64,000 nt of DNA, from NCBI GenBank assembly GCA_000719025.1, contig JODP01000015.1:62001-126000 (forward strand), in the 5' to 3' direction. Of this stretch, positions 1 through 8,310 are shown piece by piece. The DNA is from Kineosporia aurantiaca JCM 3230. GTDB taxonomy: Bacteria > Actinomycetota > Actinomycetes > Actinomycetales > Kineosporiaceae. Under the pieces are notes generated by a model that saw only the letters and a list, made by a program, of their open reading frames with translations, was not told where the DNA came from and did no database searches. The translations under genes and the position numbers were made by a program. Each line of letters starts with the position of its first letter. Positions within the stretch are counted from its first letter, which is position 1.

Positions 1-303
1 GAGTCGGGTAAGGCGATCATGAGTTTCACCGAAGAGCCGCAGCACTTCGTGGACGTGGACGGGGCGAACTTCAACACCTCGCACAGACCGGCCTCCCCGT
101 TCGTCCGTCGTCCGGTCGTCGTGCGGAAAGACAGCACGTCGGTCCGGCGACTGCTCGGACGTGAATACAGCGTCGAGCGTCCCGGCGAGCCCATTGAGAA
201 GCGGGAGCTCACCGATGACGAGTTCGCCGATCTGCTCCGCTCCGATTTCGGCCCGCGTCTGACCGAAGCCGAGATCTCTGCCCTGGTTGCTTGGCATGAG
301 TGA
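1..303 (+). CDS. Arylamine N-acetyltransferase, C-terminal part (5' end outside window)
   Basis: The frame is open from base 1 to the stop at 301-303, so the gene begins outside the window. The visible 100 residues resemble the last third of bacterial NAT enzymes, which transfer acetyl from acetyl-CoA to arylamines and hydrazines in the cytosol. The order is FTEEPQ, then a D-x-ANFNTS segment, then SPFVRRPVV, and a final DLLRSDFGPRLTEAEI stretch that matches the usual helix ending in FG-x-x-L. The catalytic Cys-His-Asp residues lie upstream and cannot be checked. The stop codon overlaps the ATG of a truncated flavin reductase, so the two were once translationally coupled. An internal ATG at 19 is not the true start because the homology runs through it. 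Confidence 0.7.
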   Translation, partial: ESGKAIMSFTEEPQHFVDVDGANFNTSHRPASPFVRRPVVVRKDSTSVRRLLGREYSVERPGEPIEKRELTDDEFADLLRSDFGPRLTEAEISALVAWHE

Positions 304-430
304 AATAGAACGCCTTGCCGTCATTATCGGTAGTGTTCGGAAAGACCGGATCGGGCCGACCGTCGCCGCGTGGTTCCTGGACTGCGTGCGGGCCGGCACC
401 GACGCGATCGTGGTGCCGTACGTGGGGTGA
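296..430 (+). pseudogene. Truncated NAD(P)H-dependent FMN reductase (N-terminal 44 residues only)
   Basis: The ATG at 296 overlaps the stop of the preceding acetyltransferase gene. The 44 residues read as the first strand and helix of the flavodoxin-like NAD(P)H:FMN reductase family: LAVIIGSVRKDRIGPTVAAW contains the GSxRxxRxG phosphate-binding loop. The family is normally 170-200 residues long, but here a TGA follows VVPYVG at once. None of the expected later motifs is visible in any frame of 431-616, so the rest has been deleted rather than frameshifted. The 186 bases after the stop hold nothing I recognise. Confidence 0.65.
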
Positions 431-616
431 CCGGGCGGCCCGTCACTCGACTGGTGCAACTGCTGCGCCATTCGCATGAGGGCCGGTGCCGGGCGGTCAC
501 GCATAGCCCCATTCGGCCGTGTCTGCGGGCGGCCAAGCCGAGTGACACTACTGAATGTGACTACCGCCCGAGCCGCCAACCCGCCCGCCCGCGGGTGCGC
601 CGTTTAGCGGGCAGTC

Positions 617-1204
617 ATGGCTGTGGAGAACTACTACAGCGTGCTGGGGGTGGCGCCCTCAGCCGATCGCACCGGCATCCGTCGGCAGTACCGGCGGCTG
701 GCCCGGGTGCTGCATCCGGACCGGCGGGCCAACGCGCTGCAGAAGGCACGGGCGACGGCGGCGATGGCCCGGGTCAGCCTGGCCTACTCGACGCTGCAGG
801 ATCCCGAGCGCCGGGCGCAGCACGACCAGGCGCTGCTGGTTGAGCCCCCGCCGGTGAAGGAACAGCGCAGCGAAGTCCTGGTGCACGTGACGGCCGCGCT
901 GACCGAGGTGCTGGGGAAGAACCCGGATCTGCCGGGGATTGAGCAGGCCTTCGTCACCCGGATTCTTCAGGGGGCCGTCGAGCACATCCCGCGGGCGCTG
1001 AAGATGCTGCAGGGCAACGTCTCGCTTCTGGACGGCGAGCTGGAAGTGGCGGCGTTCATGGCCCTGGCCAAGGCGTTCACCTCGTTCGCGGAGTCGCTGC
1101 CGGACGGGCAGGCGCCGGAAGAGGCGTACGCCTTCCTGATCCGCGCCACGGCGTTCGAGTGCGTCCGGGGGATGGCCTGGGAGTCCCGGCTCTCCTGGCC
1201 CTAG
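617..1204 (+). CDS. J-domain (DnaJ-like) co-chaperone protein
   Basis: The 195-residue protein begins with a J domain (residues 5-72) holding the invariant HPD tripeptide at 33-35, preceded by the basic helix YRRLARVL and followed by the helix that ends DPERRAQHD. J domains stimulate ATP hydrolysis by DnaK-type Hsp70. There is no Gly/Phe region and no zinc-finger domain, so this is not a canonical DnaJ. The remaining 120 residues form a predicted helical domain I do not recognise, probably the client or localisation module. Its stop overlaps the stop of the converging sortase gene by a few bases. Confidence 0.8.
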   Translation: MAVENYYSVLGVAPSADRTGIRRQYRRLARVLHPDRRANALQKARATAAMARVSLAYSTLQDPERRAQHDQALLVEPPPVKEQRSEVLVHVTAALTEVLGKNPDLPGIEQAFVTRILQGAVEHIPRALKMLQGNVSLLDGELEVAAFMALAKAFTSFAESLPDGQAPEEAYAFLIRATAFECVRGMAWESRLSWP

Positions 1205-1845
1205 ACCGGGGTGGTCTGGACCAGCACCGCCCGCACCACCCAGCGCCGCCAGGCCGAGTACTCCGGGTGGCAGGTGGTCAGGGTGAGCTGGGCCTGGTCG
1301 GGCAGCGCGTCCGGGTGGCCGGGGACCGGGTCGAGCACGGCGGTCTGGTCAGGATGGACGACCTCGTGACCGGTGACCCGATAGGTGTACTGGGCTTCCT
1401 GGGTACGGACGATCACGCGGTCGCCGACCTGAAGACGCTCCACCTCGCGGAACGGGTGAGCCCAGGTGGTGCGGTGGCCGGCCACGGCGAAATTGCCGAC
1501 TGCGCCCGGTAAGGCCGTGTTGGTGTAGTGGCCGACCCCGCCGCGCAGGACACTCGCCTGGGTTCCCTCGAAAACGGGCATCTGCCAGGAGGAACCGAAG
1601 CGGGGGATGGTCATGATCGCGAACGCCCGGCCGGGGATCGGGGGTGTGGCCTTGTCGGGGGCCTGGGTCGAGCCGCCGGTGGCCGTCGGAGCAGACCACT
1701 GCTGCTGCAGCGTCTCAACCGTGTGAGCGGCCCGTTCGGCGCCGGCGTGCCGGGTGTAGAGCAGGTAACCGCCGGTCGCCACCAGCACCAGGACCCCGGC
1801 CACGATCGCCACCTTGGCGATCGTGGCCGCGACGAACCGGTTCAT
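1201..1845 (-). CDS. Class E sortase (cell-wall transpeptidase)
   Basis: This 214-residue membrane-anchored cysteine transpeptidase has an N-terminal membrane segment at about residues 10-30, an extracytoplasmic linker, and a sortase beta-barrel. The catalytic His124 lies in AGHRTTWAHPF, Cys192 in LTTCHP, and the catalytic Arg is 200 or 201 in the following SAWRR. These features are typical of actinobacterial class E enzymes, which join LAxTG-type proteins to the peptidoglycan cross-bridge. The gene starts 5 bases after the stop of the large surface protein gene, which itself carries LAFTG, so enzyme and substrate very likely form an operon. Confidence 0.88.
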   Translation of the reverse strand: MNRFVAATIAKVAIVAGVLVLVATGGYLLYTRHAGAERAAHTVETLQQQWSAPTATGGSTQAPDKATPPIPGRAFAIMTIPRFGSSWQMPVFEGTQASVLRGGVGHYTNTALPGAVGNFAVAGHRTTWAHPFREVERLQVGDRVIVRTQEAQYTYRVTGHEVVHPDQTAVLDPVPGHPDALPDQAQLTLTTCHPEYSAWRRWVVRAVLVQTTPV

Positions 1846-1850
1846 CAGGC

Positions 1851-4800
1851 TCAGGCCTTGTGCCGGCCGCGAGCTGCCTGGGATCGGGCCGCCTGGGGCC
1901 GGCCCAGCTGGCCGTGGAGCACGAAACCGGCGAACAGCAGGACCATGGCGGACATCATCAGCGGGACGAAGTAGCGGGTTCCGGTGAAGGCCAGGGCGCC
2001 GCCGCTGACCGGCTCACCCGCGATCTTCATCGACAGGGTGCCGTCGGCGCAGGCCCCGGTCGTGTCGCAGACCCGGTACCGGATGCTGACGACCGTCCCG
2101 GACGGGGCCGATTTCGGCGCCGTGTAGTGGATCGTGCCGTCCTTGCCGACGGACGCGGTGCCGGTCGAGGGCTGCTTGACGATCGACAGCGTGGCGGCCG
2201 GATGCCCACCCGGGAACGTGTCGTTGTTCAGCACATTGACCACCGCGGTGCCACCGGGCCGGACGGTTCCCGAGTCCGGGTGGACGATCGGCAGCGCGGC
2301 GGTGACCTTGACCGTCACGGTGGCGGTGTCGCACAGCCCGGTCGGGTCGCAGACCTGGTAGGTCACGTCGTCGGTGCCGACGAAGCCCGGGTCCGGGGTG
2401 TAGACCAGCTTCCCCTTGACCACCTTGGCGGTCCCGTTCACGGCCCCACCGGTGACCTTGGTCAGGGTCAGCGGGCCGCCGTCCTGGTCCTTGTCGTTGG
2501 CGGTGACGTCGACCGTCACCTTGCCCCCGGCCGGCACCGTGGCTTTGTCCGCCGCTGCGGCCGGGGCGTGCAGGTGCTCGGCCACCGCGACGGTCACCTG
2601 GGCGGTGTCACACCCGGAACGGTCGTCGCAGACCGTGTAAGTGAACGTGTCGTTCCCGACGAAGTCGAGGTCGGTCAGCTGGTAGACCACCTTGCCGTCG
2701 ACGATCTTCGCGGTGCCGTGCTTCGGCTTGCCCACGCTCTTGAGAGTGAGCGGGTCCTGGTCGGCGTCCTTGTCACCGAAGAGGACGGGAACGCTCACCT
2801 TGAGCGCGGTCGAGGGCAGGGCCACCGCCTCGGCGTCGGCCACCGGGGGCGTGTTCAGGGCCACCGCGGCCGCGGCCGCGTTGTCCGCGGTGTTCGGGTC
2901 CGGCGAACCTCCGGCGACCGTGGCACTGGCCGCGGCCGGATCCTTGGCGTCGGCCGCCAGGGTCGCGGTGAAGATGATCTGGGTGGAGTCGCCGTCGGCC
3001 AGGGCGGCCAGCGCGCAGGTCGCCACGACGCCGCTGAAGGTGCAGTCCGCGAACGATGAACTGATGGCGGTGGTGCCGGCCGGGAAGGTCTCGGTGAGCA
3101 CCGGGGCCGTGTTCGGTTCCGGCCCGGCGTTCTTCACCGTCACCGTCCAGGTGCCTACCCGGGATCCGTCGCGCTGCAGGATCTTCGGGCTGGCCGTCTG
3201 AGTGACGTTCAGGTCGGCCACGTCGTGGTCGGCCACGGCGATGCTCACCGTCGAGTTGGTGCAGCCGCCGCGCCCGTCGCACACCGTGTAGCTGAAGGTG
3301 TCGTTACCGATGAACGTGTGATCGGTCAGGGTGTAACGGATCTTGCCCCCGACGATCGTGGCGGTGCCGTGCGCGGGCGTCGTGACCGCGGTGATGGTCA
3401 GCGGATCGGCGTCCGGGTCGGTGTCGTTCTTCGTAGGGTCGATGTCGACCGTGAGGACGTCCGCGGTCAGGGCCGGGGTGTCGGCGGCGGCCGCCGGCGG
3501 GCGGTTCACCCCGACCGGGGTGGCGGCGGTGTTGTCGTCCGGGTCAGGGTCCGGGACGGTCCCGGTGACCACGGCCGTCGCGGTCGACGGGTCGACGGCG
3601 GCCGCGGGCAGGGTCGCCGTATAGGTCACGGTCTTGCTGGCGCCACTCACCATCGAGCCCAGCGAGCAGCTGAGGGTGGTGCACCCGGCTCCCGACACGG
3701 TGACTCCGGTGACCCCGGTGGGCAGCGTCTGCACCAGGTTGACCGGACCGGGGTCGTCCTGAGGACCCTGATTGGTGACGACCGCGGTCCAGGTCACGGT
3801 GAGGTTGCCACCCCGCTGCACCACCGATGGCGAAGCGGTCTGCACGATCTTCAGATCGGCCCGGCGGTGATCGTTCACCGCGATGTTGATCGTGGACGTG
3901 GAGCAGCCGCCCCGGTTGTCGCAGACCTTGTAGTCGAAGCTCTCGGTGCCGACGAACGTCGGATCGGTCAGGGTGTAACGCACCTTTCCGCCGACGATGG
4001 ACGCGGTGCCGTGGGCCGGGGCGTTCACCGTCGAGATGGTCAGGGGGTCACCGTCGGGATCGGTGTCGTCGGCCAGGACGTCGACGTCGACCGTGGTGGC
4101 CGGGGAGGTCAACGGGGCGAAGTCGGGACTCGCGGCCGGGGGAGTGTTGACCCCAATACCCGTCGTGTTGGAGTTGTTCGAGGAGACCGGATCGGTTCCC
4201 GCTCCGGAAACCGTGGCCAGGGCCGAGGTTGGGTCGGGGGCGTTGGTCGGCAACGTGGCGTTGAACGTCACGCTGGTGGATGCCCCGTTGGTCAGGGTGC
4301 TGAGCGGGCAGGTGTACGTGAGTCCCGAGTTGGTGCAGGACGCACCGGAAACCGTGATCGAGCCGGACCCGGCCGGGAGCGTCTCGACCAGAAATGGCGC
4401 GGTCTCGCTCTCCGGGCCGTTGTTCTTCACCGTCGCCGTCCAGCTGACGGCGTACGGCCCGGACTTCTGGATCGCGGTCGGGCTGGCCACCTGGGTGACG
4501 GCGAGGTCGGCGCGGGCCGGGTCGACCGGGGTGGCCGCGGTGGTGTTCGAGGAACCGGAGAACGTCCGGTTCGCCATGTCCGCGTAGCTGGCCTGGCTGG
4601 TACCGCCGCTCACCGTGCCGCCGGCTGTGTAAGCGTCACTAATTTGTACTTTGTAGGTGATCGTGGTGGTGGCGCCCGGTATCAGGGTGCCACCCGTGGT
4701 CCCGGTGGCCCCGGTACCCGGTCGGACGGTCACGGCGCTGCCGGTCACCTCGCCGACGGTGGTGACCGGTGTCCCGTCAATGGCGAGTGATCCCGGGACG

Positions 4801-6077
4801 TAGCTGGTTCCGGCCGGGATCGCGTCGGCGATCTGGGTGTCGACCGAGTTGGCGTTGCCGTTGTTCTTGACCACGATCGTGTAGGTGATCTGGTCCCCGG
4901 GCCGGGTCCGGCTGTCCCCGTTCACATCGGTCAGCGCCGAACTACGGACGACGCTGAGCAGCGGTGCGTAGGCGTCGGAGACGAACGTCGCAACGGCCGG
5001 GAAGTAGGTCTCGCCGCCGGTGTTCATCCGCAGCGTCGCGGTGGTGTTGCCGTTGCCGAGCGCGATGGTGGAGTTGAAAACGTCTGCATCGTAACCGAAC
5101 TGATTCCCGTCCGGGTTCCGGCCGGTGACTTCGACGCCGTTGTCCGAGTTGGTGGAGTTGAACGAGTCGTTGGCCGGGTTCTCGCCGTCGATCAGCGCCG
5201 TGACGGTGTTGGTCGGGGGCGGGGCAACGACCGAGAACTGGTCGCCGGTCTTGCCGGCGTCACCTTCGAAAACCACGGCACCGAGCCGCAGATTGACGTT
5301 TCCCGAGGTCGGGGTGGACAGGCCGGTCAGCGGGATGTCGAGCGTCGCGTCCGTGCTGGGGTTGGCCTGGATGGTGCCGAAGCCGTCGAAGACGATCAGG
5401 TCGCGCCGCGGGGCGGTGGGGTCCCGGATCACCAGGACCAGGGACCAGGCCGCGTACGAGTCGTTACCGGTGGCCGCGAAGATGTCGGCGCCGGCGTAGG
5501 TTCCGGAACCGGCACCCTGGACGATGCTGGTGACATCCGCGAAGGAGACATAGGGGGCGCCGGTGGACGGGCCGTCCACCGGGTTGGTCGGGGTGGACGG
5601 TCCTGCGGTGATGGTCCGGTAGCCGGGGTCTCCGGGGGCCTTGAACTTCAGCTGGTTCTTCTGCCCGACCGTGGGCGCGGTGCGGCCGCTGCCTCCGGTG
5701 TAGGCCGACCAGTAGAGCCCGGCGAACTTGACCGAGGCCCCGGTCGGCAGGGTGACCTGGGCCGTGGAACTCGACGTGGTCGTGGAGTCCGAGTCGGTGT
5801 CGACGAACTGCATTGCGTAGTAGTTGTTGTCGAGCGTGGCCGGATCACCGCCGGTGGCCGTGCGGCTGATCGCGGCGGTACAGCCGGTCGCGGCCGCCGG
5901 GCAGGTGAGCAGCGAGTTGCCGCGCAGCAGGATGTCGCCGTTGTCCTGGGACTGGTAGCGGATGGCGAAGGACCGGGTCGTCGAGGCGTGCACCGGACCG
6001 GCCACCACGACCAGCGCCACCAGCCCGGTCAGGACGAGCGCGAGCCAGGCCGCACCCCATCGCGAAACACGCCCCAT
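1851..6077 (-). CDS. Large sortase-anchored surface protein with DUF11 and Big_9/cadherin-like modules
   Basis: The 1408-residue secreted protein has a signal peptide (residues 1-31, ending in VHA), an N-terminal globular part (about 35-375), a first DUF11-type beta domain (about 380-520), then three repeats of a DUF11 domain followed by a Big_9 Ig-like domain, and two further Big_9-like domains. Each Big_9 domain carries VCD-x-x-x-G-x-C or a close variant, suggesting one disulfide per domain. The C-terminus is a cell-wall sorting signal: LAFTG at 1362-1366, a hydrophobic segment, then a basic tail rich in Arg and Lys. The product is probably a rod-like adhesin or envelope protein attached by the sortase encoded 5 bases downstream. 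No enzymatic domain is evident. Confidence 0.88.
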   Translation of the reverse strand: MGRVSRWGAAWLALVLTGLVALVVVAGPVHASTTRSFAIRYQSQDNGDILLRGNSLLTCPAAATGCTAAISRTATGGDPATLDNNYYAMQFVDTDSDSTTTSSSTAQVTLPTGASVKFAGLYWSAYTGGSGRTAPTVGQKNQLKFKAPGDPGYRTITAGPSTPTNPVDGPSTGAPYVSFADVTSIVQGAGSGTYAGADIFAATGNDSYAAWSLVLVIRDPTAPRRDLIVFDGFGTIQANPSTDATLDIPLTGLSTPTSGNVNLRLGAVVFEGDAGKTGDQFSVVAPPPTNTVTALIDGENPANDSFNSTNSDNGVEVTGRNPDGNQFGYDADVFNSTIALGNGNTTATLRMNTGGETYFPAVATFVSDAYAPLLSVVRSSALTDVNGDSRTRPGDQITYTIVVKNNGNANSVDTQIADAIPAGTSYVPGSLAIDGTPVTTVGEVTGSAVTVRPGTGATGTTGGTLIPGATTTITYKVQISDAYTAGGTVSGGTSQASYADMANRTFSGSSNTTAATPVDPARADLAVTQVASPTAIQKSGPYAVSWTATVKNNGPESETAPFLVETLPAGSGSITVSGASCTNSGLTYTCPLSTLTNGASTSVTFNATLPTNAPDPTSALATVSGAGTDPVSSNNSNTTGIGVNTPPAASPDFAPLTSPATTVDVDVLADDTDPDGDPLTISTVNAPAHGTASIVGGKVRYTLTDPTFVGTESFDYKVCDNRGGCSTSTINIAVNDHRRADLKIVQTASPSVVQRGGNLTVTWTAVVTNQGPQDDPGPVNLVQTLPTGVTGVTVSGAGCTTLSCSLGSMVSGASKTVTYTATLPAAAVDPSTATAVVTGTVPDPDPDDNTAATPVGVNRPPAAAADTPALTADVLTVDIDPTKNDTDPDADPLTITAVTTPAHGTATIVGGKIRYTLTDHTFIGNDTFSYTVCDGRGGCTNSTVSIAVADHDVADLNVTQTASPKILQRDGSRVGTWTVTVKNAGPEPNTAPVLTETFPAGTTAISSSFADCTFSGVVATCALAALADGDSTQIIFTATLAADAKDPAAASATVAGGSPDPNTADNAAAAAVALNTPPVADAEAVALPSTALKVSVPVLFGDKDADQDPLTLKSVGKPKHGTAKIVDGKVVYQLTDLDFVGNDTFTYTVCDDRSGCDTAQVTVAVAEHLHAPAAAADKATVPAGGKVTVDVTANDKDQDGGPLTLTKVTGGAVNGTAKVVKGKLVYTPDPGFVGTDDVTYQVCDPTGLCDTATVTVKVTAALPIVHPDSGTVRPGGTAVVNVLNNDTFPGGHPAATLSIVKQPSTGTASVGKDGTIHYTAPKSAPSGTVVSIRYRVCDTTGACADGTLSMKIAGEPVSGGALAFTGTRYFVPLMMSAMVLLFAGFVLHGQLGRPQAARSQAARGRHKA
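2040..4140 (-). repeat. Repeated Big_9/DUF11 modules inside the surface protein
   Basis: The coding sequence holds internal repeats. Five copies of the segment encoding the paired-cysteine motif (VCDNRGGC, VCDGRGGC, VCDDRSGC, VCDPTGLC, VCDTTGAC) lie near 3900-3945, 3250-3295, 2605-2645, 2320-2362 and 2040-2080. The first three are each paired with a DUF11 domain, giving a period of about 650 bases. The copies differ at many codons, so this is an old duplication series. Confidence 0.75.
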
Positions 6078-6365
6078 CTCGAAGTCCCCCCAGGTACCGA
6101 CGTTCTCAGCCGCACTGGGGGGAGGCGTCGTCCGTTCCCGGACCCCGGTGAACGCGGTGCTGACTGATTCAGCCCGGCTGGGCGGTGGGGTAGGCCGATC
6201 GGGGTTGCGAATGGCCCGGTTTGGGGGTCACCGACGGCGTCCGGGGTCGCGCGGAAGGGGCCGAAAGGGTGCTGATCGTGAATTGTGGTTGACGATGCGT
6301 CACTTCGGCGGGCTGAGCAGCGGTTATTCCTACCTTATTGACCGACATTATAGGAATGTGTTGTC
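6078..6365 (+). promoter_or_regulatory. Divergent control region between surface protein and peptide ABC operon
   Basis: This 288-base region separates two divergent transcription units. Close to the permease start it is AT-richer than its surroundings and contains an inverted repeat, ATTCCTA (6326-6332) and TAGGAAT (6351-6357), with an 18-base spacer. A possible -10 element TATAGG lies at 6349-6354, overlapping the right arm, so the repeat could be an operator. No open frame here looks coding. Confidence 0.35.
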
Positions 6366-7301
6366 ATGGCGTCGCCCGAAAGGGTTCAAAACCTCCCTGA
6401 CCGAAAGTTGACCATCGCCATGCGCCACCCCCGGTTCCTGACCGCGGATCGGTGGGCGACCGCCGGTGGAGTCGCGGTCGCCGGGTTCCTGCTGGTCGCC
6501 CTGGGGGCTCCGGTCCTGACCGCGATCGAGGGCCAGGATCCGTACACGTACCACCTGGACGCGCTGGACGACACGGGCTCGCCGGTCGGCTTCGGCGGCG
6601 GGATCAGCGGCACCCACTGGTTCGGCGTCGAGCCTTTGACCGGCCGGGATCTCTTCGCGATCGTCACCTACGGCGCCCGCACCTCGCTCAGTGTCGGCTT
6701 GGCCGCCACGGCCATCGCGGTGCTGATCGGCGTCCTGGTCGGGATCACCGCGGGCTTCTTCGGCGGCTGGTACGACCAGGTGGTCAGCCGCCTGGTCGAC
6801 GTCCTGTACGGCTTCCCCTACCTGGTCTTCATGATCGCGGTGGGAGCCGTGGTCTCCGCCCACTTCCCCCGGACCTGGCTGGTCATCCTGGTGATCGGGG
6901 CCTTCGGCTGGCCGACCGTGGCCCGGGTGATCCGGGGGCAGACGCTGGCCCTGAAACACCGCACCTTCGTCGTGGCCTCGACCGCGATGGGGGCCCGCCC
7001 GGCCCACGTGCTGATCCGTCAGGTCCTGCCCAACCTGAGCGCGACCATCATCGTCTACAGCACGATCCTGGTCCCCGGCCTGATCGGCGTCGAAGCCGCG
7101 CTGTCCTTCCTCGGCGTCGGCGTCCCCGCCCCGACGCCGTCCTGGGGCCGGTCGATCGGTGAGGGGATCGGCTGGGTGCAGACCGACGCGATGTTCCTGA
7201 TCTTCCCGGGGGCGGCGCTGTTCGCGATCACCCTGGCGTTCAACCTCCTCGGCGACGGGCTGCGGGACGCGCTCGACCCGCGATCGGCGGCCCGCTCATG
7301 A
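6366..7301 (+). CDS. Peptide/nickel-type ABC transporter permease (DppC-like)
   Basis: The 311-residue inner-membrane permease has a first membrane helix at about 31-52, an extracytoplasmic loop (60-95), and then a five-helix BPD_transp_1 core. The cytoplasmic EAA loop (about 204-223, with A-x-x-x-G and ending in QVLPN) contacts the ATPase. The TGRD segment after HWFGVE is characteristic of DppC/OppC subunits. The last codons overlap the ATG of the next gene (ATGA), so translation is coupled. Together with the next three genes it makes a complete family-5 peptide importer. The substrate cannot be told from sequence. An alternative start at Met19 is possible because no strong ribosome site precedes 6366. 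Confidence 0.88.
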   Translation: MASPERVQNLPDRKLTIAMRHPRFLTADRWATAGGVAVAGFLLVALGAPVLTAIEGQDPYTYHLDALDDTGSPVGFGGGISGTHWFGVEPLTGRDLFAIVTYGARTSLSVGLAATAIAVLIGVLVGITAGFFGGWYDQVVSRLVDVLYGFPYLVFMIAVGAVVSAHFPRTWLVILVIGAFGWPTVARVIRGQTLALKHRTFVVASTAMGARPAHVLIRQVLPNLSATIIVYSTILVPGLIGVEAALSFLGVGVPAPTPSWGRSIGEGIGWVQTDAMFLIFPGAALFAITLAFNLLGDGLRDALDPRSAARS

Positions 7302-8293
7302 GGAACGCCCGGTTCCTGGCCGGCCGCCTGCTCAGCACCGTCACCGTGCTGGTGGTGATCAGCCTGCTGACCTACGCCGTCTTCTTCCTGCTGCCCTCCG
7401 ATCCGGCCCAGCTGTCCTGCGGCAAGCCCTGCACCCCGGAAGGGCTGGACCGGGCCCGCCGGTTCATGGGCTTCGACCAGCCCTTCTGGCAGCAGTACCT
7501 CGACTTCGTGGCCGGGATCTTCCATGGCCGCAGCTTCGGTCACGGGCCGGCCGCGGTGCACTGCGCGGCACCCTGCTTCGGCTACTCGTTCGCGCTGAAC
7601 CAGCCGGTGACCCACATGATCCTGGCCCGCATCCCGATCACCTTTTCGATCGCCATCGGGGCGGCGGTGCTATGGCTGATCCTCGGGGTGAGCCTGGGCG
7701 TGCTCTCCGCGGTCAAGCGGGGCACGGCGATCGACCGGTCGGCCATGGCTCTCGCGGTCGCCGGGGTCTCGGCCCCGGTCTACCTGACCGGCCTGCTGGG
7801 CATCCTGCTGTTCGGCTTCACCCTCAACATGGTTCCGGTCAGCGGGTACGTCGCGCTCACCGAGGACCCGGTGCAGTGGGCCTGGCACCTGGTGCTCCCG
7901 TGGTGCGTCCTGGCCCTCTTCACGGCCGCGGTCTACGCCCGGCTGACCCGCGCGCAGATGCTCGAGGTGCTGGAGGAGGACTACATCCGCACGGCCCGGG
8001 CCAAGGGGCTGACCGAGCGCAAGGTGGTCGGCTGGCACGCCCTGCGCAACGTACTGATCCCGGTGGTCACGGTGTTCGGCTCCGACCTGGGCCAGCTGCT
8101 GGGCGGGGCGATCGTCACCGAGCACGTCTTCGGCATGCAGGGCCTGGGATCGCTGCTGCTGGACGCGGTCGGCGGCAACGACCTCCCGCTCCTGACCGGA
8201 GTCATCCTCTTCTCCGCGTTCCTGATCGTGCTCGCCAATTTCGCCGTGGACGTGGTCTACGGCCTTCTCGACCCGCGCGTCGCGCACCACTGA
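7298..8293 (+). CDS. Peptide/nickel-type ABC transporter permease (DppB-like)
   Basis: The 331-residue permease has an N-terminal helix (about 8-32) followed by a periplasmic-side loop and a BPD_transp_1 domain. Its EAA loop reads ARAKGLTERKVVGWHALRN near residue 230, the expected sequence for DppB/OppB proteins. The loop at 38-110 contains four cysteines (SCGKPC and HCAAPC), unusual for the family and possibly disulfide-linked outside the membrane. The start codon overlaps the stop of the DppC-like gene, and its stop is followed at once by the binding-protein gene. Confidence 0.88.
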   Translation: MRNARFLAGRLLSTVTVLVVISLLTYAVFFLLPSDPAQLSCGKPCTPEGLDRARRFMGFDQPFWQQYLDFVAGIFHGRSFGHGPAAVHCAAPCFGYSFALNQPVTHMILARIPITFSIAIGAAVLWLILGVSLGVLSAVKRGTAIDRSAMALAVAGVSAPVYLTGLLGILLFGFTLNMVPVSGYVALTEDPVQWAWHLVLPWCVLALFTAAVYARLTRAQMLEVLEEDYIRTARAKGLTERKVVGWHALRNVLIPVVTVFGSDLGQLLGGAIVTEHVFGMQGLGSLLLDAVGGNDLPLLTGVILFSAFLIVLANFAVDVVYGLLDPRVAHH

Positions 8294-8310
8294 TGAGGAA
8301 TGGATCACCG

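Noticed and set aside
3225..4790. Long open frame on the plus strand opposite the surface protein
   Set aside because: Arg/Gly/Val-rich low-complexity product with no domains; it mirrors the third-position GC bias of the real gene.
7672..8310. Upstream extension of the peptide-binding protein into the permease gene
   Set aside because: The lipoprotein signal starts at 8311 with a GAGGAA site; the extension is a frame shadow of the permease.
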